Notes: generated from the sequence alone by a model not told the origin. Positions 8,869 through 16,762 are shown, counted from the first letter of the stretch. The stretch: DNA of 64,000 nucleotides from Thermodesulfovibrio yellowstonii DSM 11347 (GCF_000020985.1 NC_011296.1:496001-560000), one strand, 5' to 3'. A program made the numbers and translations.

Positions 8869-8900
8869 TTTTCAATGAAAAAGGTGGAGGTAATTGAAAA
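8869..8900. repeat. Inter-cassette inverted repeat, copy 1 (8-16-8)
   Basis: TTTTCAAT (8869-8876), a 16-base spacer and ATTGAAAA (8893-8900) form an 8-bp inverted repeat just beyond the 3' end of the MjaI-like endonuclease. A copy with identical arms and spacing lies at 10969-11000. It may act as a bidirectional terminator or mark a recombination boundary. Confidence 0.6.
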
Positions 8901-8909
8901 TATTATAGA

Positions 8910-9494
8910 TTACAATATCTCTCCGTAATCTACTTCAATTCCATCATCAATCTTTCTATAGTAAATTATTTTTATACCTATATGTTCTGGTAATTCAGGC
9001 TTTGATTTGTAGGTGTCTGGCTTTATTGATATCGGAATTTCTCCTATATAACCATCTATACCTTTTGACTCTTCCTCAGGTTCTGATATCCTGTAATTTG
9101 TCTGCTTAATTTCTGCTCCTTTTTTTAGTATTGCTTCTTGAAATCTTAAACCAATGAATGTTTTCACAATTACTAAATCTCTCACCCATTTTTCAACTGT
9201 TTCCCTGTCTATATTATCTATAGCGTTCTTAAGTTCTTTTAATTTATGAAGTATCTTTTCAGTAGCATCACTTATTGCATCAGGTTTTTTCTTTAAATAC
9301 CATTCTTCCCATTCCTTCAAAGTTTTTCCTTCAAACTCTTGGATGAGTTCACTCAACTGACCAACAACTTTTGGCACAGTTCCTTTTGCAAACCTATTTG
9401 CCAGATTAATGAGAGGTGCTACATATTTTGGGAATTCAGGATTTTCTATATCCAGATAATTCCTGATTTCTTCTATAGTAATTTTTACTTTCAT
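8910..9494 (-). CDS. MjaI-family type II restriction endonuclease
   Basis: A predicted endonuclease for the site modified by the upstream methyltransferase; the archetype MjaI cuts CTAG. The 194-aa protein carries the family blocks VPKVVGQLSELIQEFEG, DATEKILHKLKEL, VIVKTFIGLRFQEAIL and PEEESKGIDGYIGEIPISIKP, the last giving the acidic-acidic-lysine arrangement (E-x-K-G-x-D...K) expected of a PD-(D/E)XK nuclease. The gap to the methyltransferase stop is one base, so the two are co-translated. This archaeal-type system in a bacterium suggests transfer between thermophiles. Confidence 0.85.
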   Translation of the reverse strand: MKVKITIEEIRNYLDIENPEFPKYVAPLINLANRFAKGTVPKVVGQLSELIQEFEGKTLKEWEEWYLKKKPDAISDATEKILHKLKELKNAIDNIDRETVEKWVRDLVIVKTFIGLRFQEAILKKGAEIKQTNYRISEPEEESKGIDGYIGEIPISIKPDTYKSKPELPEHIGIKIIYYRKIDDGIEVDYGEIL

Positions 9495-9495
9495 T

Positions 9496-10836
9496 TCAAA
9501 CCACTCTAATTATTTCTCTTTGTAAATTTAAAAATTTAGTTTTATATTTATAATGTAAATTCGTATCCACATCAACTAAGCCATTCTTGATTAAATGAGC
9601 ATTTAAAAAAGTCTTATTCCACAAATATAGATAGCAAAGCAAAGTATTTTCCTCATCATACTTAATATTGTCAAATTTAATAAATACCTTTTGACCTTTT
9701 GTTTTCTCTCTTAAAAACTGAATCGCTTCTTCCTTTTTTTGTAGGTTCTCTCTCACTCCTAAAAGTTTGATTTTAAGCCCATTATTTAAAATCAGCATCT
9801 CAGGGGAGATTATTTCTTTTATCGTAAAATATGTTTCCCTATCATAACTTGAATTATCTATTTTTGACCCAAATCTTAATTTCTTAGGGTCAACTTTTCT
9901 CTCAAATTTAACAGGGTCTTTAAATATATATGGCAATTTTTTTATTTCTTCTTTAAAGTCCACTGTAGGCTTTTCTTGTCTCATTATTTCAAAATGAGCA
10001 TCATTTCTTTTAAACAAATTAAAAACCGCAAAATTTGCATCATGAAAAACTGAATTCTGCGTTATACCAAGTTTTTCTTTTATAATTGATAGGAAATTTT
10101 CATTTATTTCATATCCAATGGAATTTCTATTTAATTTTCTTGCTACCAGTGATGTTGTGCCGCTGCCAAGAAATGGATCAAGAACAGTTTCGCCTACAAA
10201 ACTGAACATTTTTATAAGTCTCTTCGGAAGTTCTTCGGGAAACATTGCAAGATGCTTATCCTGTTTCTCACCAGAGAAATTCCAGTGTCCTGTAAAATAC
10301 TGTTTCCATTCTTCATCTGTTAATTTTGATTTCTCTTTTATCTCTTTACTTACTTTCGGAGGATTGCCATATTTTTTAAAAATCAAGATGAATTCATAAT
10401 CAAGTTTGAGAATTCCATTTCTGGGGTAAGGATAAGAGCCCATAACTGTTGCGCCACCTGTTGTATTACAGGTAGTAACCTTTTGCCAGATTATAGCACC
10501 CATATAATCAAATCCTATAGTTTCACAAAACTTTATAATCTCGGTTCTTATTGGAATAACCTTATATCTTCCATAGTAAACAGACCGTGCAAACTGGTCT
10601 CCGATATTAATGCATAATCTACAACCTTTATGTAAAACTCTATGGCATTCCTTCCAGACTAAATTAAGATTGTTTATGTATTCTTCGTAAGTATCATTAA
10701 AACCAATTTGACTTCCATTACCATAATCTTTCAATTGCCAATATGGTGGAGAAGTTACAATAAGATGAACTGACTCATCAGCCACTTCTTTCATCCACCT
10801 TGAATCACCTATGATTATTTTATGATAGGTTTTCAT
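9496..10836 (-). CDS. MjaI-like cytosine-N4 DNA methyltransferase with SNase-like C-terminal domain
   Basis: A beta-class methyltransferase: catalytic motif IV TSPPYWQLKDYG (28-39) precedes AdoMet motif I DPFLGSGTTSL (220-230), and the SPPY form favours N4-cytosine modification. Residues about 336-443 form a separate domain with a staphylococcal-nuclease pattern: LNNGLKIKLLGVRE, then AIQFLREKTKGQKVFIKFD, CYLYLWNKTFLNAHLIKNGL. The acidic DGDT segment that binds Ca2+ in active SNases is replaced by SPEML, so this domain is probably a non-catalytic nucleic-acid binder. The 446-aa length reflects this fusion. It is encoded ahead of the MjaI-like endonuclease. Confidence 0.85.
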   Translation of the reverse strand: MKTYHKIIIGDSRWMKEVADESVHLIVTSPPYWQLKDYGNGSQIGFNDTYEEYINNLNLVWKECHRVLHKGCRLCINIGDQFARSVYYGRYKVIPIRTEIIKFCETIGFDYMGAIIWQKVTTCNTTGGATVMGSYPYPRNGILKLDYEFILIFKKYGNPPKVSKEIKEKSKLTDEEWKQYFTGHWNFSGEKQDKHLAMFPEELPKRLIKMFSFVGETVLDPFLGSGTTSLVARKLNRNSIGYEINENFLSIIKEKLGITQNSVFHDANFAVFNLFKRNDAHFEIMRQEKPTVDFKEEIKKLPYIFKDPVKFERKVDPKKLRFGSKIDNSSYDRETYFTIKEIISPEMLILNNGLKIKLLGVRENLQKKEEAIQFLREKTKGQKVFIKFDNIKYDEENTLLCYLYLWNKTFLNAHLIKNGLVDVDTNLHYKYKTKFLNLQREIIRVV

Positions 10837-10968
10837 AAATTGCCTCTATTTCTGTAAAATAATAAATTTTGTCAAAACCTGATTTGTATAAAAAAGAAAA
10901 TAATTATTCGACTCCCTGAATATCACTTTATCTATTATACAAATATGTAAAAAGTTATGCTAACATGG

Positions 10969-11000
10969 TTTTCAATGAAAAGGGAGAAGTTGATTGAAAA
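10969..11000. repeat. Inter-cassette inverted repeat, copy 2 (8-16-8)
   Basis: TTTTCAAT (10969-10976), 16 bases and ATTGAAAA (10993-11000), the same arms and spacing as at 8869-8900. The preceding 15-20 bases are also alike in the two places. It abuts the decayed TPR-gene end. Confidence 0.6.
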
Positions 11001-11062
11001 GGTGTGCTCATCTACTCATAGTTTTTAATGGCTTTTCCCCAGCCATCAAATCATACAGAAAC
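10992..11062 (-). pseudogene. Remnant of a second TPR-gene 3' end
   Basis: Read on the minus strand, this piece encodes FDGWGKAIKNYE-stop in the frame that matches FDWWEKAIKNYE-stop of the TPR gene at 5948. It also keeps about 20 bases of downstream flank. Relative to the intact copy it has a one-base deletion and several substitutions. It begins exactly at the stop codon of the DUF4209 gene, so it is a scar, not a gene. Confidence 0.75.
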
Positions 11063-12820
11063 TCATTTTACATCTCTCTTTTCCTTAACTAAAGCCAAGC
11101 ACAACAAAGCATGAAGCACTCTATCAGCAATATGTTCATTGAAAATTCCTGCATGACTTATCCCATGACAAACATTATTGCGAAGATTCCATCCTCTTGG
11201 ATCAGTAAATAAAACTCTTAAGTAGAGACTCATGTCTTCTCCGAAGACCTGCTTTATATTGTCTTCTCTTAATAATTCATCCAATGTTCTATAATTAAAT
11301 CCTCCTGAACGAGATTGTTTTAGAACAGGTAATCCAATCATTTCTGCCAAATTTCTAATTAAAGCTTCAATCTGTGGAATCAAAACATGTAAAGCAATTA
11401 AAAATTGACCGTTCAAATAAGCATCAATCCCTGTTTGAAAGAATTCTTTTCTTCTTTCATCAAAAAGAGGGGAATTATAAAGATAATCAATTATACTTGC
11501 AGAACTTATATTATACTTGCTAATAAATCTACTTATTGCTTCTCTAAGAATAAATGATGTAAGTTGCATGTTTTGTGAGATTTGAAAAACTATATGTCCA
11601 TCAATATCTTCTTCTAATGATCCGATAGCAGCAATTTCGCGCCCTGATTCATCAATTATTTTACGAGTAAAAAGAAAAGAAATTGGAGCTATTTGAGATA
11701 GATTTTTTAATTGGTTTATAATTTTATCTTTCTTAGGTAAGTAATAGATAGCAACCTTTTGAAGAACTGTTTTAATATCTCCATCAATTACATCATTAAT
11801 AAACTTTTCAAGTTCATCCTTTGGAATTTCTATTGGCACTTCAATTTGTTTCATTTCCGATGGAATATTTTTAGAAATCTCTTTTATTTTAATTAGAAGT
11901 TTATTTGCTTCATTTTTTAATCCATATTGTGAATAAATATGAAATACTCCCTCTAACCATGAAACACCTACTAAAGAAGAGGCTTGCTTTGCCACTCTTT
12001 GAACCATGTCACCATATGCAATTAATATATCTTTTGTTCGGAAAGGGTTTTCCCCTTTGTAATAATCTGCTAATAATAGTGCTGCTCTTTGAGCAGCCCA
12101 ATGATTATTTCCCTTTAATATTCTTTCAAGCCTTTCTTCTAAATTTTTGATAATCCTTTGTTCTTCTTGATTTAATTGAATTTTTTTATTTTTTATAAGT
12201 AATTCATAAGAAAAACCCCACAGTCCTGGTTTATCATCTTCTGCTATTTTTTCTTCATAATTGATAATTGTATTTTTAAGTTTTTCTATACGTTCTTTGT
12301 CATTAATGGTTAAAGCAAGAGATAAGGCACGTTTCAACTTTTCTATTACCTTTACTTCATATTTATACAAATCTTTTTCGGCAATTTCTATAATGCTATC
12401 TATAAAAATCTGAGCAATTGAATAATGTGGCTTTTGTTGAATAATTTTTTCTGAAAAATCCCAGACCAAATTGGAATATCTCTGTCTAAGAATTGGATGC
12501 TTAGATTCTTTAGCTCTTTTTTCCCAGTAAAAAAGAATTTCTGAAGTTACTCTTCGGAGACTTGGATATTCTATCACTTTCCCTTCTTTATTTGTTCCAA
12601 CAAATATAGGTCCAAAATATGTTCCCCAACCTGACTCATCATTTTGGTAATTTTCTATAAAAGCAAAAGCCATCAATTCCCAAATTAAAGCATCTGGTGG
12701 TTTTTGTTTAAATTTTTCTTCTATAAAGGTTTTTATTTTTTCAGAAATTTCATATTCTTCTATTGTTCCTGATATTGATGATTCCAGAGTATGTAAGAAC
12801 TCTCTTATTTCTTCATTCAT
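11063..12820 (-). CDS. DUF4209-domain protein with HEPN-type RNxxxH motif
   Basis: A 585-aa soluble, mostly helical protein. The C-terminal region (AYLNGQFLIALHVLIPQIEA onwards) is the DUF4209 type, with the motif LRNNVCHG near residue 547. R-x4-H with a polar residue after the Arg is the signature of HEPN ribonucleases, many of which are toxins or antiviral effectors. The large N-terminal part has no recognised domain. TTG 12832 is also open, but ATG 12820 has GGAG six bases upstream and is preferred. It lies 20 bases after the DUF6602 gene, probably in one transcript. RNase activity is inferred, not shown. Confidence 0.75.
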   Translation of the reverse strand: MNEEIREFLHTLESSISGTIEEYEISEKIKTFIEEKFKQKPPDALIWELMAFAFIENYQNDESGWGTYFGPIFVGTNKEGKVIEYPSLRRVTSEILFYWEKRAKESKHPILRQRYSNLVWDFSEKIIQQKPHYSIAQIFIDSIIEIAEKDLYKYEVKVIEKLKRALSLALTINDKERIEKLKNTIINYEEKIAEDDKPGLWGFSYELLIKNKKIQLNQEEQRIIKNLEERLERILKGNNHWAAQRAALLLADYYKGENPFRTKDILIAYGDMVQRVAKQASSLVGVSWLEGVFHIYSQYGLKNEANKLLIKIKEISKNIPSEMKQIEVPIEIPKDELEKFINDVIDGDIKTVLQKVAIYYLPKKDKIINQLKNLSQIAPISFLFTRKIIDESGREIAAIGSLEEDIDGHIVFQISQNMQLTSFILREAISRFISKYNISSASIIDYLYNSPLFDERRKEFFQTGIDAYLNGQFLIALHVLIPQIEALIRNLAEMIGLPVLKQSRSGGFNYRTLDELLREDNIKQVFGEDMSLYLRVLFTDPRGWNLRNNVCHGISHAGIFNEHIADRVLHALLCLALVKEKRDVK

Positions 12821-12839
12821 GCTCAACTCCAACTAATTC

Positions 12840-13595
12840 TTAAAGACATATTATCCTTTTCCTGTAATTTTCCTTTGTTCCTTCAATGGGGAATAAAAAC
12901 CACCATCTATCATCAATCTTTTTGTCACATGTCATATTTATCAAATTTGATATGAAATAGGAAAATGATAAACCTTCAAGTTTATAAATGTTGTAAAAGT
13001 CAGCTTCACAATCATTAATAGGCGGACTCAAACGGTTTCTATCCACATTTCTCCAAAATTTGATAAAGATATCCTTTCCAAGTGAGAGATGATTAACATA
13101 ACCCTCTGTATTTTTTAAGGCGTTATCTATGCTATCTGATTCTATGCCATCATTATACTCATAGCTAAAAATTCCATTGAATATCTCTTTCTTAATAAGC
13201 TTTCCATTTTCTTTTGATTTATTAATACTCTCATGTAAATCGTGATTACTTATTTTGGTCTTAACCTCAATTATTGCCTTTACATTTTTATATGTTGTGA
13301 TGACAAAGTTTCCTTCTGAAAATAAAACAGGAATGGTATTATCATATACGATGATATCTATCTGACGGGAAATTTTCGTATCCTGATTATTTTTTCTGAT
13401 TATGAAGCCAGTTCCAAGCGATAGATAGGATGGTAAAAATCTCCTTATTACATTCCTTAAAATAGCTTCTTTATATCTACCTTCTTCTGCCCAATTAGAA
13501 CTTCCTATCAAGTTTCTTACTCTATTTTTAACTATATCAAGCTCATTTGTAATTGATTTTTGAAATTCTTCAGGTTCTATCTCATTTCTGTTCAT
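12840..13595 (-). CDS. DUF6602-like predicted PD-(D/E)XK nuclease
   Basis: A 251-aa protein of the DUF6602 pattern. EEGRYKEAILRNVIRRFLP (about 37-55) is followed by SLGTGFII, then RQIDIIVYDNTIPVLF with Asp80, and NVKAIIEVKTKI with Glu110 and Lys112. E...D...ExK spacing of this kind defines PD-(D/E)XK nucleases. The ATG is preceded by AAGGAGAG. It lies just upstream of the HEPN-type DUF4209 gene, so the pair may form a two-gene defence unit. The cleavage target is unknown. Confidence 0.75.
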   Translation of the reverse strand: MNRNEIEPEEFQKSITNELDIVKNRVRNLIGSSNWAEEGRYKEAILRNVIRRFLPSYLSLGTGFIIRKNNQDTKISRQIDIIVYDNTIPVLFSEGNFVITTYKNVKAIIEVKTKISNHDLHESINKSKENGKLIKKEIFNGIFSYEYNDGIESDSIDNALKNTEGYVNHLSLGKDIFIKFWRNVDRNRLSPPINDCEADFYNIYKLEGLSFSYFISNLINMTCDKKIDDRWWFLFPIEGTKENYRKRIICL

Positions 13596-13640
13596 TTTGT
13601 ATCTCTCCTTTTTAATTATAGTTTTTTTGATGTCCTTTAA

Positions 13641-13676
13641 ATTCTATCCCAAATTATATTACATCTCATCTGATAT
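13641..13676 (-). promoter_or_regulatory. Upstream block shared by the DUF6602 and AbiJ-like genes
   Basis: Read on the minus strand, this block holds AGATGAGATG, TATAAT and GGGATAGAAT. A related block (ATGAGATGAGAC ... GGGATAGAAT) lies at 14590-14632, ahead of the AbiJ-like gene. The TATAAT could be the -10 box of the DUF6602-DUF4209 pair. Confidence 0.4.
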
Positions 13677-13733
13677 ACCCCTCCTAACTATCTTGAATTT
13701 ACCTCAACCACCTTTTTCAACTTTTTTTCTAAC
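13677..13733 (-). pseudogene. Remnant of a second TaqI-like endonuclease 3' end
   Basis: On the minus strand this stretch encodes EKKLKKVVEVNSR-stop-LGG, which aligns with the intact C-terminus EKLKKVVEEISRELAGG of the TaqI-like endonuclease (nucleotide identity roughly 80 percent over 50 bases). It begins right after the AbiJ-like stop codon and carries an internal stop. It is a fragment left by recombination. Confidence 0.75.
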
Positions 13734-14579
13734 TCAAATTTTTATCCCTGCTTTTTGTGCTTTATTTATAAGGTAATTAATAAATGCTGAACATGAAACT
13801 AACATAAATTTTGCATCTTCAAAACTTAAATTAGGTTCGTTAAGTAAAGCATGGCGAATGCCTTCAGCATTACTTGTATATCCATATAAATTGTCAAATG
13901 CTTTTTTTAAAGCAGAATGTAAAGGCAACTTGTCATCTATTTTCTTCAATGCTTCTGATAAAGTCGCCTTTTCATCTTTTACAATTAATTTACAAATAGC
14001 TTCTACAGCACTTATAGATTCCTTTATTGAATTTCTGTAATCAGGAGATTTTCTGTCAGATAGTAAATCTAGTGCACTTTTTAAATGAATATTAACAGCT
14101 TTAAAGGGTGATGTAACTTCTAATGCCTCTTCTATTTGTGAGATCTCTACTTCTGAGGTTATCTGTGTAATCTTACCTCCTACAAACCTATATGCAGATA
14201 ATTCTTTTTCCAAAATTGAATTGCAAAAATCCATAAATTTTTGATTAGTACGTTCTTCAGGATAATTATTAGCTATAAATTCTATAAAATCATAAACTTC
14301 ATACCATGGACAGTTAAAGAAATATTTTCTTATTTCTTCATAAGTATATTCCCAATAATTTTTTATAGTGTCAATGGGTTTTTTAAAATAATCAAGCCAT
14401 AAGATTTTCAATAATAAATTAACATTTGTATAGTTAGGAAGCCAGTCTCCTTTTACTTGATCCCAATAAAAAATAACCAAGGAGTTCCATAAACCATTTC
14501 TTAAATCACTATCCATAGAGTCAATCTGCATCACACTCTTAACTGGCTTAAGCCCTTTTCTTTGAGAAAATAATTTCAT
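13734..14579 (-). CDS. AbiJ-like HEPN abortive-infection protein
   Basis: A 281-aa protein with the layout of AbiJ-type abortive infection proteins. The N-terminus (FSQRKGLKPVKSVMQIDSMD then LRNGLWNSL) matches the AbiJ N-terminal domain pattern. The C-terminus (from about 150) is HEPN-like, with DYRNSIKESISAVEA at 180-194 and AEGIRHALL at 238-246. Such proteins are thought to act as toxic RNases upon phage infection. There is no clear ribosome-binding site; a TAGAAT box lies nine bases before the ATG. The gene is flanked by a TaqI-endonuclease scar immediately after its stop. Confidence 0.75.
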   Translation of the reverse strand: MKLFSQRKGLKPVKSVMQIDSMDSDLRNGLWNSLVIFYWDQVKGDWLPNYTNVNLLLKILWLDYFKKPIDTIKNYWEYTYEEIRKYFFNCPWYEVYDFIEFIANNYPEERTNQKFMDFCNSILEKELSAYRFVGGKITQITSEVEISQIEEALEVTSPFKAVNIHLKSALDLLSDRKSPDYRNSIKESISAVEAICKLIVKDEKATLSEALKKIDDKLPLHSALKKAFDNLYGYTSNAEGIRHALLNEPNLSFEDAKFMLVSCSAFINYLINKAQKAGIKI

Positions 14580-14618
14580 AGATTTATTATTCTATCCCAG
14601 TTAAACATTTGTCTCATC

Positions 14619-15092
14619 TCATATTACCATTGATATTGCCTTAGAAATAGAGACGCCACATTTCATAGTTAAGATATTGTATTTTTTCCCTCTAATTATA
14701 ATTTTTTTATTAGTTATTACTTTGTGCTCAGAAGAATCCCATCTTTTCCCCAACACAATGTGACAAAAATAAAATTTCATGTGATTATTGCTACATTTTT
14801 TTAAAATATCTAACGCAATTTCTGAGCCATGAGTAAGTTTTTTTATAATGTCATTCGCATGGATAGTTTTGTTTTTTAATTCTACAATTCCAATAATGAT
14901 AGTGTTATTTTCTCCTATAAAAATAATACAATCACACATTTTGCGATCTTTACAAATCTTTTCACCTTTTAATATAACGTAGTTACTCAAATTATTAATT
15001 CTCAACTCACAACCCATGTCCTCACAACATTTTACTAAGGGATTATTAAATTTATTTTCCATGATGCTCTTTATGCACTTGACAACAGACAT
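14619..15092 (-). CDS. Small Cys-rich predicted PD-(D/E)XK nuclease, partner of the ATPase
   Basis: A 157-aa protein of no family I recognise. The segment CDCIIFIGENNTIIIGIVELK gives Asp54 in one strand and Glu71-x-Lys73 in the next, the pattern of a PD-(D/E)XK nuclease core. It is unusually rich in cysteine: Cys22, 23 and 28, then Cys47, 53 and 55 surround the core and could bind a metal or Fe-S cluster. It starts 16 bases after the stop of the upstream ATPase gene with an AAGGA ribosome-binding site, so the two are probably co-expressed. Nuclease function is inferred from the motif only. Confidence 0.65.
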   Translation of the reverse strand: MSVVKCIKSIMENKFNNPLVKCCEDMGCELRINNLSNYVILKGEKICKDRKMCDCIIFIGENNTIIIGIVELKNKTIHANDIIKKLTHGSEIALDILKKCSNNHMKFYFCHIVLGKRWDSSEHKVITNKKIIIRGKKYNILTMKCGVSISKAISMVI

Positions 15093-15108
15093 AATGAATC
15101 CTTAAAAC

Positions 15109-16629
15109 TTAGTCTTTATTGTTTAGACTTTTTCGAATCCTAAATGCCTCTTCATAAAGAGCCTCATGGATTTTAAGGAATTCTTCTTGTGAAATACCGT
15201 CTTCCTCCGTTATGTCAATTTCTGCTATGTTATTCCCTGCACCACTTTGATCATATTCAAATACATAGGCAGCAACCTCCTCGGGTTTTAAGAAATCTTC
15301 TTCAGTATATTCATATAACTCTTTACGATCTTTAGGCTTAATTTTACTGAGCAAGATGAAAGTATTTAGCTGTTCTAATAAATATTCACTATGTGTAGTA
15401 ATAATTATATTAAGACCATTTCGTATCATCTTAACTAAAAATTTTGCTAAAATTCTCTGATTTTGTGGGTGTAAGTGAGCTTCGGGCTCTTCAATAATTA
15501 AAATACTATCTTTATCAATGGTATATTTTAAATAGAGAAATAGTGGTGCTAATTCAGAAACTGTTGAAGAAGCCCTGTGTAATGGAATCTCTGTATCCAT
15601 AAATCTATATTTAATCTCCGGACCAAGATATTCATCCAAAGGTCGAACTAAAATTTCCCCTTTAATCAATTCTTTTTCAAAATCTTTAGCAAGCTCATAA
15701 AACGGACTTTTCTCTTCAGGTAAAGTGAGAATAGAAGATATGAAATCAGATACAACTCCTGAGAACTTAGGAATTTCAGGAAGTCTTTCTATACCTACAT
15801 ATGGGGCTTTCCTCACAATACTTGCAGCAAGCGCCCTATGCCCTTGAAGTATTCCAGACCTTGCAGCAGGTAAATAATAACATGGCTTTGCTATGTCTTT
15901 GAATATATGAGAAACACACACTTCCGAAATTATATCCATTATTTGCAAATGATGGAATTTCGAACTTTCTCTTTCTCTCCATAACCTGCTTAATTCAATT
16001 AAAATTTCATTTTTACTCTCTTGCACATTAATTATAGGACGGTACGATTCAACTATTTTGAATTTTATCTTGATATCTACCCTGGGATATTTTTTAATCT
16101 TTACTCCATTTTTCTGATATACTAAAAGAGTATGGTAAGAATTAAAGTTAATACCTAATTCGAAGGTTTTTTTACCAACTCTGACTAATTCATTTAAAGG
16201 ACAAGCATAAGAACGAATAATTTCTTCACTTAATCTTTTTTCATATATTTCCTCAAAAATCTTTTTGATTATTTTTTTTATGAAATTTTTTGGAATATCT
16301 ATCTCTTTATTTTCTTTTATATTACCGATTATCCCTTTCAGTTCAGATAATTGCTGAAGAGAGAAATCTCTATCAAGATATCCAGCAAAAAAATGTCTTC
16401 TCATAAATCTGGGTAAATCCGTAGGGAATGTTGGCACATAAGACTCAAGTATAGAATGAATCAACATTGATGCATAGGATTTCCCAGAGTTATTAGGTCC
16501 TATAAATAATGTAAGAGGTTTAAGTTTTATTTTACCACTACTTATCGGTCCGAAGTCTTTTACATCAATTTTCAAATCAAAAATTTTTTCTTTCTTTTTT
16601 CTTTTAAATTTTTCTTTTATAATGGACAT
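15109..16629 (-). CDS. AAA/ABC-type ATPase (RecF/OLD-like) of a defence pair
   Basis: A 506-aa ATPase of the SMC/RecF/OLD-like type. Walker A GPNNSGKS is at 44-51, the ABC-type signature region SSTVSELAPLF near 350, Walker B with D-loop ILIIEEPEAHLHP at 376-388 and the switch TTHSEY at 411-416. It has no TOPRIM nuclease domain such as OLD proteins carry; the small downstream protein may supply the nuclease in trans. The coiled middle region is charged and divergent. ATG 16629 has a GGAG site. It is the first gene of the minus-strand island, divergent from the universal-stress gene. Confidence 0.8.
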   Translation of the reverse strand: MSIIKEKFKRKKKEKIFDLKIDVKDFGPISSGKIKLKPLTLFIGPNNSGKSYASMLIHSILESYVPTFPTDLPRFMRRHFFAGYLDRDFSLQQLSELKGIIGNIKENKEIDIPKNFIKKIIKKIFEEIYEKRLSEEIIRSYACPLNELVRVGKKTFELGINFNSYHTLLVYQKNGVKIKKYPRVDIKIKFKIVESYRPIINVQESKNEILIELSRLWRERESSKFHHLQIMDIISEVCVSHIFKDIAKPCYYLPAARSGILQGHRALAASIVRKAPYVGIERLPEIPKFSGVVSDFISSILTLPEEKSPFYELAKDFEKELIKGEILVRPLDEYLGPEIKYRFMDTEIPLHRASSTVSELAPLFLYLKYTIDKDSILIIEEPEAHLHPQNQRILAKFLVKMIRNGLNIIITTHSEYLLEQLNTFILLSKIKPKDRKELYEYTEEDFLKPEEVAAYVFEYDQSGAGNNIAEIDITEEDGISQEEFLKIHEALYEEAFRIRKSLNNKD

Positions 16630-16751
16630 GTTTTCTTGCTCCTTTATTTTTTATATTTATTATACAAAATTATCCAAAATATCTATCAAAACAAAAAGAA
16701 GCATTAAAAATGATGAAAAAAAGATAAAAAATTATTTTCGACATTTTCATG

Positions 16752-16757
16752 TAAAAT
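16752..16757 (+). promoter_or_regulatory. -10 box adjoining the UspA start
   Basis: TAAAAT lies five bases before ATG 16763 and no ribosome-binding site is present, which suggests a leaderless mRNA. No convincing -35 was seen. Confidence 0.45.
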
Positions 16758-16762
16758 AAATC

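Noticed and set aside
8821-8909. CRISPR-like repeat (ATTGAAAA ends)
   Set aside because: Only isolated copies exist, 2.1 kb apart, with no spacer series and no cas genes.
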